From assembly GCF_009796825.1 (NCBI RefSeq), contig NZ_CP047030.1, forward strand, positions 4,462,501 through 4,526,500: a stretch of DNA of 64,000 nucleotides, written 5' to 3'. The notes beneath the pieces are model-generated. The model did not search any database. It was not told where the DNA came from and saw nothing but the letters and a program-made list of their open reading frames with translations. The translations under genes and the position numbers were made by a program. Source of the stretch: Algibacter sp. L3A6 (GTDB lineage Bacteria; Bacteroidota; Bacteroidia; Flavobacteriales; Flavobacteriaceae). Position 1 is the first letter of the stretch. Every line of letters starts with the position of its first letter. Below, one piece after another: positions 45,042 through 55,241 of this stretch.

Positions 45042-47705
45042 TTAGTTTGTTAATAATACTCTTTTTTTTAAAACAGATGTAGAACTCGTATCGGCAACAC
45101 CTTTAAAACCGGGTTGTTTACCTCCTACACTTAGCAATACATTCCCTGGCTCTAGTATTTTTTTTCCTTCGGAATTAACCCAGGCATACTGTTCAGCATC
45201 GATTTTATAATTTAAAATTTTAGTCTCTTCAGCAGCCAGATGCACTCTATCGAAACTTACCAAAGTTCTAATCGCGTTTTGCTCATGTTTATCTAAATGT
45301 GTTAAATAAATTTGAACCACATCATCACCAGCTACTTTACTTGTGTTTTTTATTTCTACTGAAACATTAATAGCATCTTTAAGCGTTACTTGATCTGCTA
45401 TTTTTAGGTTTGAATATTCGAAATTTGAATAACTTAGTCCGTGACCAAAAGGAAATAAAGGATCTCCTTTAAAATATTTATACGTTCTATTCTCCATGTT
45501 ATAATCTTTAAAATCTGGTAAATCTGTTACCGATTTATAAAAGGTTACTGGAAGTTTTCCTCCAGGATTATAATCACCAAACAACACATCGGCAATAGCT
45601 TTTCCTCCAAATTCACCTGGATACCAAGCCTCTAAAATTGCAGGAACATTTTCGGCTGCCCAATTTACAGCAAGAGCGCTTCCATTCATTAAAACAACAA
45701 TGGTTGGTTTACCGGTAGCGTACACCTTTTTCATTAATTCAATTTGGTTTTTAGGTAATGAAATTTCAGAGCGATCTCCTTTATCAAACCCCTCCAATTC
45801 CACTTCCATTTCTTCGCCTTCAATTTCTGGTGAAAGCCCTAAAAATAAGATGGCAACATCGGCTTTTTTTACCGCCTCTATTGCTGGTATAGTTAAATCT
45901 TCATCTAATTTGGCCCAAAGTAAATGTGCTTGCGGATCGGACAATGCATTGTTATACTCTATTTTAATATTATATGCTTTTCCTTTTTCTAGAACCGTAT
46001 CGAAATATTTCGTTTTTGGCTCGTATTCTGAACTAAACTCGAAGTATAGCGAATCGTTTACAAACAATTTAGCAAAACTACTTGCCTTTAAACCTATTCT
46101 GTAAGCACCACTTTGGGTTGGTATTAATGCTCCTGTCCATCGGACTGAAAAATTATCTGATTTCAAATCGTTAATAGGACGTTTTGGCGTCCAAACAAAA
46201 TTGATAATACTATCTACCCTTGTAAACTCAGGCTCACCTTTAAAAATGTTATTACTAAAGTACTCTCCTTTTAAACCTGCTCGGCCTTCGCTTTTTAGTT
46301 CCGAATTAGGAATAGGTGTTAAAGTGGACCATCCCGAAGCAATATCACTACCCAAAGCATAATGTATTTCAGTATTAGGCAATTTTGCTTTTATAGCTTT
46401 TAAAGGAGTAATAAACTGGTTTGGTGTACCGTGATAATTACCTAATAGAGCTTGTGTAGAATTTGCATTAGGACCAATTATAGCAATGGATTTTAAATTT
46501 TTACTAAGTGGTAATGTTTCCTTTTCATTCTTAAGCAACACCATAGATTCCTTAGCCACTTTTTCCGATAACGCAAAATGTGCATCGCTAGCTACAACAT
46601 CATAAGGAATGTTTGCCCATTTTACATGTTCTGGAGCATCAAACATACCTAATTTAAAACGTGCTAAAAACAGTTTTTTTACTGCAACATCGATAGCTAC
46701 CTCATCTACAAGTTCTCTTAAAACAGCATCGCTAAGACTAGGGTCGTAAACATTTCCGCAATTTAAATCTGTGCCGTTATTTAACGCCATAGCTGCCGCT
46801 TCTGCTGGTGTTTCTACAACGCCATGATGTTCGGCTTGCCAAAAATCGTTTATCGCCCAACAATCGGATACTACATAACCATTGAAACCCCAGTCGTCGC
46901 GAAGAATTTTTTGTAATAGCATATCGCTACCACAGCATGGCACATCTCTATATCTATTATACGCACACATTACGGAATAGACATTCGCTTCCTTAACGGC
47001 TGCCTTAAATGCTGGCAAATACGTTTCGTATAAATCTTTATTATTCGTTTGGTAGTTATCTTGGTGTCTCGATTTCTCCGGACCGCTGTGTACAGCAAAA
47101 TGCTTAGCTGTAGCAACTACTTTCAAGTATTTATCATCATCGCCCTGTAAGGCATTAATGTAATTAACACCAATTTTACTGGTTAAAAACGGATCTTCAC
47201 CATAAGTTTCTTGACCTCTACCCCAACGCGGATCTCTAAAAATATTGATGTTGGGTGTCCAAAATGTTAAACCTTGCCCCATGCGTCTTTTACCCTCTTG
47301 TATAAACTGGTGATGTTTAGCTCTGGCTTCATCTGAAACTGCTGTTCCCATTTCAAATATTAAATCTGGATTCCATGTTGCCCCCATACCTATAGCTTGA
47401 GGAAAAACAGTTGCTTCTCCTGCTCTAGCGACACCATGTAAACACTCGTTCCACCAATTGTATTCAGGAATACCTAACCGTTCTATTGCTGGAGCATCAT
47501 ATCTTAATTGAGATATTTTTTCTTTTAAACTTAAACGCGATACTAAATCGTTAACACGTGCTTCTGTAGAAAGCGATTCATCTTGAAATTGAAAAGCAAC
47601 CTCTTTTTTATTGGAGTTGCATGAATTCAAGACGTATGTAAATACTACAACAAAAGCTATGTTATAATATTTAATGTTCAATATGTTAAGTTTAGTTATT
47701 AGCAT
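45042..47705 (-). CDS. GH3 beta-glycosidase with PA14 domain, lipoprotein
   Basis: This 887-residue protein has a lipobox LNSC (Cys29). The GH3 N-domain shows PNINIFRDPRWGRGQETYGEDP, KHFAVHSG and the nucleophile Asp281 in VVSDCW. The C-domain is split by a PA14 insertion at about 475-612 (GLKGEYFSNNIFKG, SGAYRIGLKASSFAKLFVND). A fibronectin-III-like end follows (PFGHGLSYSNFEYSNL). This layout is shared with known beta-xylosidases such as plant-cell-wall Xyl3A types. It likely releases xylose from xylo-oligosaccharides in the periplasm or on the surface. It is the first gene of the GH3-susC-susD unit. Confidence 0.92.
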   Translation of the reverse strand: MLITKLNILNIKYYNIAFVVVFTYVLNSCNSNKKEVAFQFQDESLSTEARVNDLVSRLSLKEKISQLRYDAPAIERLGIPEYNWWNECLHGVARAGEATVFPQAIGMGATWNPDLIFEMGTAVSDEARAKHHQFIQEGKRRMGQGLTFWTPNINIFRDPRWGRGQETYGEDPFLTSKIGVNYINALQGDDDKYLKVVATAKHFAVHSGPEKSRHQDNYQTNNKDLYETYLPAFKAAVKEANVYSVMCAYNRYRDVPCCGSDMLLQKILRDDWGFNGYVVSDCWAINDFWQAEHHGVVETPAEAAAMALNNGTDLNCGNVYDPSLSDAVLRELVDEVAIDVAVKKLFLARFKLGMFDAPEHVKWANIPYDVVASDAHFALSEKVAKESMVLLKNEKETLPLSKNLKSIAIIGPNANSTQALLGNYHGTPNQFITPLKAIKAKLPNTEIHYALGSDIASGWSTLTPIPNSELKSEGRAGLKGEYFSNNIFKGEPEFTRVDSIINFVWTPKRPINDLKSDNFSVRWTGALIPTQSGAYRIGLKASSFAKLFVNDSLYFEFSSEYEPKTKYFDTVLEKGKAYNIKIEYNNALSDPQAHLLWAKLDEDLTIPAIEAVKKADVAILFLGLSPEIEGEEMEVELEGFDKGDRSEISLPKNQIELMKKVYATGKPTIVVLMNGSALAVNWAAENVPAILEAWYPGEFGGKAIADVLFGDYNPGGKLPVTFYKSVTDLPDFKDYNMENRTYKYFKGDPLFPFGHGLSYSNFEYSNLKIADQVTLKDAINVSVEIKNTSKVAGDDVVQIYLTHLDKHEQNAIRTLVSFDRVHLAAEETKILNYKIDAEQYAWVNSEGKKILEPGNVLLSVGGKQPGFKGVADTSSTSVLKKRVLLTN

Positions 47706-48133
47706 ATATAATTTGCGTTTAAAAGAAACTGAATATCATAACCAAAATTAAAAGCATAAAACAGACCAGTAAAATTTCTGCTAAAAGTTTTAATAGGGTT
47801 TTGCGATGTTTCATTTTGATATTCAATAATTATGAAATCAAATATACTTGACGAATCGCTTTTTTGATAGAACGCATTAAGCAAACAATGAGAATTTTGT
47901 TGCGATTACCTCTATAAACCCATGTTTTACAACATTTGACACAAAAAATGCAACATCTATTACAAAAACAGCCTTGATGTTAAAATATTGATATACGTAA
48001 AATAAGGCAGCTAGAAATATTAAGATTGAATACGTTTAACACAGATTATAATGCATAAAAAAACACATAAAAACTATGCTTTTACAAGCTGCTTTTATGT
48101 GTTTTTCTTCTTTATTTTGAAGTTATAATCTAT
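47706..48133. other. 428-bp gap with the GH3 promoter region
   Basis: The right end holds the hairpin at 48059-48106. The rest is the presumed GH3 promoter. It contains the direct repeat CAACAT at 47930-47935 and 47951-47956 (21-bp spacing) and a minus-strand GCAACAAAATT at 47903-47893. A short frame starting from TTG at 47884 is not convincing as a gene. Confidence 0.45.
48059..48106 (-). terminator. Hairpin after the HTCS gene
   Basis: AAAAACACATAAAA at 48059-48072 pairs with TTTTATGTGTTTTT at 48093-48106 over 14 bases. An inner GCTT/AAGC pairing extends it. It lies 28 bases past the HTCS stop on the minus strand. Confidence 0.7.
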
Positions 48134-51100
48134 TTACACCTCATCATCTTTTACCTTAACCTCGGTAGGTAGAATTCCGAAGTGGGCCTTAAAACATTTT
48201 GTAAAATATGAAGGTGAAGAAAACCCTACTTTATAGCATACTTCGCTAATATTAGAATTTCCGGTTTCAAGAATTTGTTTAGCCTTCTGTATACGTATTT
48301 TTCTTAAAAACTCATTTACCGTTTGGCCTGTAAGCGATTTTATTTTGCGATAAAGCTGACTTCTACTTAAATTTAATTGCGATGCCAAAACCTCAACACT
48401 TAAATCGGAATCACTCATGTTTTCACTTATGTAGCTCAGTACTTTTTGTATAAACTCTTTATCAATAGATGTAGTTCCGGCTTGCTCCTTACCACTAATA
48501 TCTCCAAAATATTTATCGAATATTAACTTTCTACTCGTTATTAATTGCGCTAAACGTAATTTTAGTAAACGCATATCAAACGGTTTTACCATATACGCAT
48601 CGGCACCAAAACCAATACCTTCCATACGGTCGTCTATTCTGGTTTTAGCCGTTAGCATTAATAACGGAATATGACTCGTTTTTATATCCGTCTTTATTTG
48701 TTTACAAAACTCAAACCCATCCATTTCTGGCATAATAACATCGGTTAGAATAATATCTGGTATAGATTGTTTTGCAATTTTCAAGCCTTCTTTTCCATTT
48801 TTTGCAACCAATATTTTGTAATTATTTTTTAATTCACTTTTTAAATATTTTCTCAGCTCCACACTATCTTCTACAATAAGTAATGTACTAGATTTAGTGC
48901 CACTTGCCGCATCGCTATCGGTTTCTGTTGCCTCTACAGCAGAATTTAATATAAATTTTTCCTTTTTCGCACTTTCTGAAACCACCTGAGGTGCAAGTTC
49001 TTCTTTTGTAAAATGTGTATTTCCAGCAGGAAGTAGAATTCTGAATGTGGTACCCTTACCGACTTCACTTTCCACTTCAACTTTACCTTTATGCAGTTTA
49101 ATAAAACTTTGCACAACCTCTAAGCCTATACCTGTGCTACCGTAATATCCTTTGTTGAGATTTTCAATTTGATAAAAACGTTCAAAAATTTTATTTATTT
49201 GATCTTTTTCTAATCCTGGACCTGTATCCGATATTCTGATTTCTAATGCCTTACGTGGTTCTTTTTCATCTATTAAAGGGAATAAAACCAAATCGTCTGT
49301 CGATAAAATATCTGCATTAATAGCACCACCATCTGGCGTAACTTTTATAGCGTTAGACAGAATATTAAAAATAATTTTCTCCAACATACTCGCATCTGCC
49401 CAAATTGGTAAATCGGGCACATCGGAATCCATAGAAAGATAAATATTTCGGTTAGACGCTTCTTCTTTAAAAAAAGCAACCACATCTTTTGTTAAACTTA
49501 CCAGGTTGAATTCTGAAGCTCTAATATTCACTTTATCGAGTTCTAACTTTCTAAAATCCATAAGCTCGTTAATCATTCTATAAAGCCTATCGGTATTTCG
49601 ATAAATAACATCTAGTTTATCTTTAACCGTAAACGGAAGACTCAAACCTGTGTCTCTCAAAATGTCTTGTAGTGGGTTAATTATTAAAGTAAGTGGTGTT
49701 CTAAACTCGTGAGAAATATTGGTGAAAAACTGAATTTTCTTCTCATTTAACTGATCTTCTTGTGCACGCTGAATACGTTCGTTTTTAATAGCTTCCTTCT
49801 CTTTTATTCTACTTTGAGTCATTCTATTTAAAAGATATACTCCCATAAAAAATAAAGCAATGTAACACACCATGGCAACATTTGTTTTCCACCAAGGTGG
49901 TAACATAGTTATTTTAAGTGTTAGCGGTGTTTCATTCCAAACTCCATCATTATTCGCGGCTTTTAGTTTAAACGTATACTCACCATAATCTAGATTTGTA
50001 TAGGTCGCACTTTGCAAATCGCCCACATAATTCCAAGATTCCTCGAAGCCTTCTAAATAATAAGCATATTGATTTTTTTCTGGTCTTGTGTAATTAATTC
50101 CGGTATATTCTATAGTAAATACCGTTTGCTCGTAATTAAACTCTAATCTTTCCGTTTCGGTAATAACCTTAGTGAGTGGGCTATTTTCCTGATTTGGAAC
50201 TACATCTTTATTGAAAATTTTTAATCCTGTTAAAAATAAAGAAGGCACGCTTGAGTTTACCTCTAATTTTTCTGGATTGAAATAATCTATGCCTTTGTAA
50301 TTACCAAAATAAAGAACACCATCTTCATCTTTTAAAGTCGCGTTGAAATTAAAATCATCGGACAATAAGCCATCGTTAGACGAGTAGCTTGTTACCTCAT
50401 TCGTTTCAATATTTAATTTTGAAATACCAGAATTACCAGTTACCCAAATATCGCCAGCATTATCTTCAATAATGCCAGTTACATTTTCTTCTTGCAAGCC
50501 TGTGATTTTATTATACCATTTAAATTCGTTGGTTTGCTTGTTGTATCTACAGAGCCCTGCGCCACGTGTGCCTATCCAAATATATTGGTTAGAACATTGA
50601 TATAATGATAAAATATGATTGGCACTTTTTTGATTATTTGGCGCCTGCGACATCTGTTTTTCTAGGGAAGCAAGTTCCAATTCATCATTTTTACTTTTAG
50701 TTATTTTGAAAAGCCCAGCGGTAGTTCCAAACCAAATGGTATTATCTTTATCGACTAAAATTTTTCTAACATCGGTTGTTGAAATACTTTCAAATGCGCC
50801 AGAATTATAATTTTTAAGCACATCTGTTTCCGTGTTATAAGTGTAGATACCGGAGTAAAAAGAGCCTATCCAAATTATTCCATCTTGATCTTCTGTTATA
50901 GATAAAATAGCATTTGAAATTAGATTGCCTTGAGCGTTTTCTACATTAATATTTTCAAACTTATTTTTGTCTTTTTTAAGCACATAAAAACCATTATCCC
51001 AGCTTCCTGCCCAAACATTTTCTTTACTATCAATAAAAACAGTTTGAATATAATTACTAGTTAACCCCGTATAATGCTCGGTATTAGAAAGATTTATATG

Positions 51101-52279
51101 ATTAAATTTTGAATTTTTAATATCTATAACATCAATGCCTCCACCATCTGTAGAAACCCAAAGTTTATCTTTACTATCTTCAACAATACCGGTTACAGAA
51201 CCTGTTTGCAAAGAGTTTACATTGCTTGTTAAACTTTCTATATTACCAAATTTATCAAAAAGTTTATCGCTTACAGCAACACCGCTGTTATAGTAGCCAA
51301 GCCAAATGCGCTCTTCCTTATCTAGAAATAAAGACCAAATAGAGTTTGAAAGAATGCTATTTTCATCTCTTTTATGATACAAGTATCGCTTTATAAGTTC
51401 TCCATTAGAATTAATATGAAAAAGTCCATCATTCTCAGAGCCAATTAATATGGAATTATCTGGCAACTGAATCATTGCAAGTATGCGCTTATTACTTATT
51501 TCAAAATTTGAATATTCAGTAATGGTATCGTCTTCTAATAGATACTTAATAACACCGTTTCCGTAAGTTCCCGCCCATAAATTATTATTATTATTATTAT
51601 TATTACTCCGTTTTAATGTTTGTATAGGTAGATTAAAATTGGCGTTGCTATTATTATGTGGTTTTCTAATTTTATTATTAGAATAATCCAATACACGAAG
51701 CCCTACACTTGTTCCTAAAAACACTGTTTTATTGCAAATTTCTATAGCATTTATAGCAGGATATCTATCTGTATCAATCACCCTTACGACTTCTCGAGTT
51801 TCTAAATTCATGAGAAACAAACCTAAACCTCTTGTCCCTATTAAAAGATTGCCATGATGATCTTCTTTAATACTTAATACTGAAATACCAATCTCATCGG
51901 TATTACCAACCGGTATTTTTTCAAACTGATCTAAATCCCTATTGTAGAGATTTAAACCATCTTCCGTACCTACCCATAACCTATTTTTTTTATCTAAATA
52001 AGATGAAAAAACAAGATTACTCCGCAATGAGGTAGAATCTTCAACTTTAAATTTGTATGATGTATAATCAATACCATCAAACTTATATAAACCCGATCCG
52101 TTAGTACAAATCCACATAAACCCATGATGATCTTGGGTTATGGAATATATACCTACTTTAGAAATACCTTCCCTGATATTAACAAAATTAAAATCTTGAA
52201 TAGGTGTTTGTCCCCAAAAATTCAGGGTTAACAGAAAGCTTAAAAACATTAAAAGATTAGTGCATCTTTTTAGCTGCAT
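48134..52279 (-). CDS. Hybrid two-component system regulator (HTCS)
   Basis: This 1381-residue sensor has a signal peptide (LTLNFWGQ), about 14 two-component-propeller blades to residue 700 (repeats of IxxDxxGxIWIGT), and a Y_Y_Y domain near 715-790. One membrane helix (about 800-820) is followed by HisKA (FFTNISHEFRTPLTL, phospho-His), HATPase (NILSNAIKVTPDGG, DTGPGLEKD, GSTGIGLEVV), a receiver (LLIVEDSVELRKYL, ILTDVIMPEMDGFEF) and a C-terminal AraC helix-turn-helix (LSRSQLYRKIKSLTG to the end). It senses oligosaccharide in the periplasm and activates xylan genes. A run of eight Asn (51581-51604) interrupts the third or fourth blade. It follows the DUF5060 gene by 11 bases. Confidence 0.95.
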   Translation of the reverse strand: MQLKRCTNLLMFLSFLLTLNFWGQTPIQDFNFVNIREGISKVGIYSITQDHHGFMWICTNGSGLYKFDGIDYTSYKFKVEDSTSLRSNLVFSSYLDKKNRLWVGTEDGLNLYNRDLDQFEKIPVGNTDEIGISVLSIKEDHHGNLLIGTRGLGLFLMNLETREVVRVIDTDRYPAINAIEICNKTVFLGTSVGLRVLDYSNNKIRKPHNNSNANFNLPIQTLKRSNNNNNNNNLWAGTYGNGVIKYLLEDDTITEYSNFEISNKRILAMIQLPDNSILIGSENDGLFHINSNGELIKRYLYHKRDENSILSNSIWSLFLDKEERIWLGYYNSGVAVSDKLFDKFGNIESLTSNVNSLQTGSVTGIVEDSKDKLWVSTDGGGIDVIDIKNSKFNHINLSNTEHYTGLTSNYIQTVFIDSKENVWAGSWDNGFYVLKKDKNKFENINVENAQGNLISNAILSITEDQDGIIWIGSFYSGIYTYNTETDVLKNYNSGAFESISTTDVRKILVDKDNTIWFGTTAGLFKITKSKNDELELASLEKQMSQAPNNQKSANHILSLYQCSNQYIWIGTRGAGLCRYNKQTNEFKWYNKITGLQEENVTGIIEDNAGDIWVTGNSGISKLNIETNEVTSYSSNDGLLSDDFNFNATLKDEDGVLYFGNYKGIDYFNPEKLEVNSSVPSLFLTGLKIFNKDVVPNQENSPLTKVITETERLEFNYEQTVFTIEYTGINYTRPEKNQYAYYLEGFEESWNYVGDLQSATYTNLDYGEYTFKLKAANNDGVWNETPLTLKITMLPPWWKTNVAMVCYIALFFMGVYLLNRMTQSRIKEKEAIKNERIQRAQEDQLNEKKIQFFTNISHEFRTPLTLIINPLQDILRDTGLSLPFTVKDKLDVIYRNTDRLYRMINELMDFRKLELDKVNIRASEFNLVSLTKDVVAFFKEEASNRNIYLSMDSDVPDLPIWADASMLEKIIFNILSNAIKVTPDGGAINADILSTDDLVLFPLIDEKEPRKALEIRISDTGPGLEKDQINKIFERFYQIENLNKGYYGSTGIGLEVVQSFIKLHKGKVEVESEVGKGTTFRILLPAGNTHFTKEELAPQVVSESAKKEKFILNSAVEATETDSDAASGTKSSTLLIVEDSVELRKYLKSELKNNYKILVAKNGKEGLKIAKQSIPDIILTDVIMPEMDGFEFCKQIKTDIKTSHIPLLMLTAKTRIDDRMEGIGFGADAYMVKPFDMRLLKLRLAQLITSRKLIFDKYFGDISGKEQAGTTSIDKEFIQKVLSYISENMSDSDLSVEVLASQLNLSRSQLYRKIKSLTGQTVNEFLRKIRIQKAKQILETGNSNISEVCYKVGFSSPSYFTKCFKAHFGILPTEVKVKDDEV
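51581..51604. repeat. (ATT)8 trinucleotide repeat in the HTCS gene
   Basis: Eight uninterrupted ATT units encode eight Asn on the minus strand, between LKRS and LWAGTYGNG of a sensor blade. Length change by replication slippage would stay in frame. Confidence 0.9.
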
Positions 52280-52290
52280 ATTATTACAAT

Positions 52291-55119
52291 TTATTTAGGA
52301 CTAAAGTTAACATCATTTGTTAGAATAATTCGATCCATTTTTAAACCATCTTCGCGCATAGAGAACGATAAAATCGATTCTCCTTTTTCTAAATCTAAAA
52401 ATATAGTTTTTGGCGTACCACAATGATTATCTGTTGCACGCTGCGCCGATGACCAGGTCCATTTATCTTTACCTTTGCACCATTGCATACGCGCTCCGCT
52501 TTCTGGCCAAGTGTTATTTACCCCAACATGTACGCCATTATCTTCTGCTCCACTAGAATAAACGCTTGCCCAAACATAATAACGCCCAGATGTATTTATT
52601 TTTATTTTATATGAAACCATACCGCCAACACCAGGCAGCGGGAAAAAGTTTTCTCCTTTAATTAAAACATCGTCATGAGTAACCCGAGTATCCGGAAATG
52701 CCTCAATATATTTATGAGAACTTGCTGTTTTACTTTGGTCTGTTTTCTCTTTAGCATTTTTAACAATCCATTCTCTATTTGTTCCGTTTTTTGAATTATA
52801 ATGAAAGTCCTCAGCCTCAATTTCTAATACACCTTCTTTTTCTATAAAAGGTATTTCTGCTTGTAGCATCTCAGGTGTTACCAAACCATCCGGAACTAAA
52901 ACAAGTTGACTCCATCGTCCTCTAGACCATGCGGTTCCCCCATTTTCTGGTATTTTTTTATTAGTTACCGCTTTAGATGTTATTTGGATAATATCATTTT
53001 CTGCAATAAAAAACTGGCCCATTTCGTGACGTTCAATATTAAATATTTTATCGGTTTCCGAGTTTGTTATATTACTCACAACCTCACCATTCTTTAAAAT
53101 AACGTATTCCGATTCCCCATCGTTCTCGGCCATAGAAATCAACGTCAAGTTGTACAATCCAGATAATCCGCTAAATCTAGTTCTAGCATAAGCAAATTTA
53201 GAGCGTTGGTCTTTATCTGCAGCGTTTATAGCTAAAACGTTATTGGACTTATCTTTATAATATACCGCGTTGTTATTATCTGTTTCTATCTCAAAATCCG
53301 TTAAAGCATTTAAGGTTACTACTTCTTTTTTAGTTTCCGAAGTTCCTTTTTTCTTTTTACTTTTTAAGGTTAATAAAGCCACCCAATCTTTTTCTTTATT
53401 TGGAGGAAAACCAATATCCACTTTTTGTCCGGCTTGTATTTTTTCTATTGTTCCATTTTGCAGGGCTTCGCCTGTTCTTGGATTATACCATTTTACTGAA
53501 AACGTATTTTTAGAACCAAATAAGTTAATTTTTGTTTCTTTCACTTCTGGTAAATAAATAGCATAGGTATCATCATTTTTAGCAAAAACAAAATCGTCTG
53601 GATTATCAGTTAAACCATCGGCCGATTGCATTTCTGTAAAAGGTAAATACTTCTGAAAAAACTCTAAAGCATATCTAGTTTGATTCCAAACGGCATCTCT
53701 AGAGCGCCAATCTTCACATTTTAAATCGTTGTGGTCAAATTTATATCCAAAATACCACTCTACACCAGCACCACCAGCCATTAAATTCCCCCATAACACT
53801 TTGTGTCTAATATCATCATGATTAGGATCGTCCTTATCTGGTTTTGCTCCAGTATCGGCAGGGCCAATTTCATCTTGATTTACAACCCAATTTCTTCCAT
53901 TTTCTTGAGATTGGTCTATCCATTTTTTTGTAATGTTATGTACTAAATCAGGTTCGTGTGTTTGCAACGAAGGCCCATCTAAAAACGGATAGCCTAATAA
54001 CGGATTTAAAAATAAATCTTGTTCTTTTGGCTGAGAGTGCGTGTGCAAAACCACTAAACTCTTATAAGGATCATGGGTTTTAATGTACTTAGCCATAGCT
54101 TTTCTATCGCTATCATTTTGACCTTTTGGCGACCAATGTACAGGACCATTTTCTTCTCCTAAATTCCATGTTATTGCTAAATGATGCGAAAATCTTGCTA
54201 TTAATTCTCTGTAATATAGTTTTCTTTGTACTCCAAGTTCACCAATATCCATTAACAACTCGTTTTCTGTTTCCTGAGTTACAATATGTAGCATTAAACC
54301 TAACTTATCCATGTGATCGAAAACAATTTCCCATTGGTCTAGCTTACTACAATCAAAGCGGTAACGCTCATTCTCGTCTGTCCATGGCCAAACATCTTTT
54401 CCATCGCCTTGCACATTCATGGTTAAAAAATAAACAGAGTTCATGCCTTTTGATGCTAGATAATTTAATGCACCAATAATTTTTTTCCCTTTTCCATTTT
54501 GCCATGTTGGATCTCCATTTTCCCAATCTTTAAAATGTGGTTGGTATCGGTGTTTATCAGGTGTTTGATCGAACTCATAATATCCTAAAAAGTTTTCAGG
54601 ACTATCCGTTCCTCCTTTTAAAAATGGTGTATTATTTTCTGCATAGTGCAAATATCTATCGCCTGTATATTGCAATCTTCCTTTTACTTGCTCATCTGGT
54701 TTAGTAATTTCAAAATCACCTTTTACACCATCAAAAGCAACCGATTCTCCGGCCTCTTTATTATCATCTATAGCTATATTGTTTCCTTTTCTAAAAGATA
54801 CCTCGTAAGTCCATGTGCCAACTTCATCTGGAGTAAATCGAACTTGCCAAACCTTACCATCTTTCGCACTTGTTTCAGAAGCATTACCATCTGTAGAATA
54901 AAATCCAGGAACGGAATACGTTTTGTTTTTACTTTTAAAAACAACGTTAAGTCTGTAGTTTAAAAACGGATTATCTTCTTGGCTCTCACTAAAAGAGTCT
55001 CCAGTAAAACTTAGTGTTATTTTTTGCCATTTTTTTAATGTGCCTTCTACTTTTACATCTTTATATTGCGAAAAAGTTAACTGGGTAATTAAAAAACAGA
55101 GTACTGTAAAAATTCTCAT
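52291..55119 (-). CDS. DUF5060-type exported putative glycosidase
   Basis: This 942-residue protein has a signal peptide (MRIFTVLCFLITQLTFSQ). An N-terminal DUF5060 beta-sandwich (residues about 20-135; KITLSFTGDSF, VRFTPDEVGTWTYEVSFR) is followed by a TIM-barrel-like region about 160-520 (PFLKGGTDSPENFLGYYEFD, HDPYKSLVVLHTHS, NWVVNQDEIGPADTG), which has the look of apiosidase/DUF4038-type glycosidases. Glu in QDEIG and the earlier WNLGEENG are candidate catalytic acids. A C-terminal CBM6/35-like domain starts near 775 (LEIEAEDFHYN, SGRYYVWASVYSSG). Substrate is not clear. It precedes the HTCS gene. Confidence 0.75.
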   Translation of the reverse strand: MRIFTVLCFLITQLTFSQYKDVKVEGTLKKWQKITLSFTGDSFSESQEDNPFLNYRLNVVFKSKNKTYSVPGFYSTDGNASETSAKDGKVWQVRFTPDEVGTWTYEVSFRKGNNIAIDDNKEAGESVAFDGVKGDFEITKPDEQVKGRLQYTGDRYLHYAENNTPFLKGGTDSPENFLGYYEFDQTPDKHRYQPHFKDWENGDPTWQNGKGKKIIGALNYLASKGMNSVYFLTMNVQGDGKDVWPWTDENERYRFDCSKLDQWEIVFDHMDKLGLMLHIVTQETENELLMDIGELGVQRKLYYRELIARFSHHLAITWNLGEENGPVHWSPKGQNDSDRKAMAKYIKTHDPYKSLVVLHTHSQPKEQDLFLNPLLGYPFLDGPSLQTHEPDLVHNITKKWIDQSQENGRNWVVNQDEIGPADTGAKPDKDDPNHDDIRHKVLWGNLMAGGAGVEWYFGYKFDHNDLKCEDWRSRDAVWNQTRYALEFFQKYLPFTEMQSADGLTDNPDDFVFAKNDDTYAIYLPEVKETKINLFGSKNTFSVKWYNPRTGEALQNGTIEKIQAGQKVDIGFPPNKEKDWVALLTLKSKKKKGTSETKKEVVTLNALTDFEIETDNNNAVYYKDKSNNVLAINAADKDQRSKFAYARTRFSGLSGLYNLTLISMAENDGESEYVILKNGEVVSNITNSETDKIFNIERHEMGQFFIAENDIIQITSKAVTNKKIPENGGTAWSRGRWSQLVLVPDGLVTPEMLQAEIPFIEKEGVLEIEAEDFHYNSKNGTNREWIVKNAKEKTDQSKTASSHKYIEAFPDTRVTHDDVLIKGENFFPLPGVGGMVSYKIKINTSGRYYVWASVYSSGAEDNGVHVGVNNTWPESGARMQWCKGKDKWTWSSAQRATDNHCGTPKTIFLDLEKGESILSFSMREDGLKMDRIILTNDVNFSPK

Positions 55120-55157
55120 TAGATTTAGTTTTGGTTGGTTAATTGGTTTTGGTTTAA

Positions 55158-55189
55158 ATTTCGGAGAATTAAATCAAATACTCCGAAAT
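55158..55189 (-). terminator. Hairpin between the transaldolase-like and DUF5060 genes
   Basis: ATTTCGGAG at 55158-55166 pairs with CTCCGAAAT at 55181-55189 with a 14-base loop. It lies 53 bases past the stop of the transaldolase-like gene on the minus strand and before the DUF5060 start. Confidence 0.65.
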
Positions 55190-55241
55190 CTAATTTAGTT
55201 TTTATTTACTCTTTAAAAGTAAATATTATTTTTATTACATC

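Noticed and set aside
47699..47884. A 61-codon frame upstream of the GH3 gene
   Set aside because: Its start is TTG (47884) and it overlaps the promoter region of the GH3 gene, so it is most likely noise.
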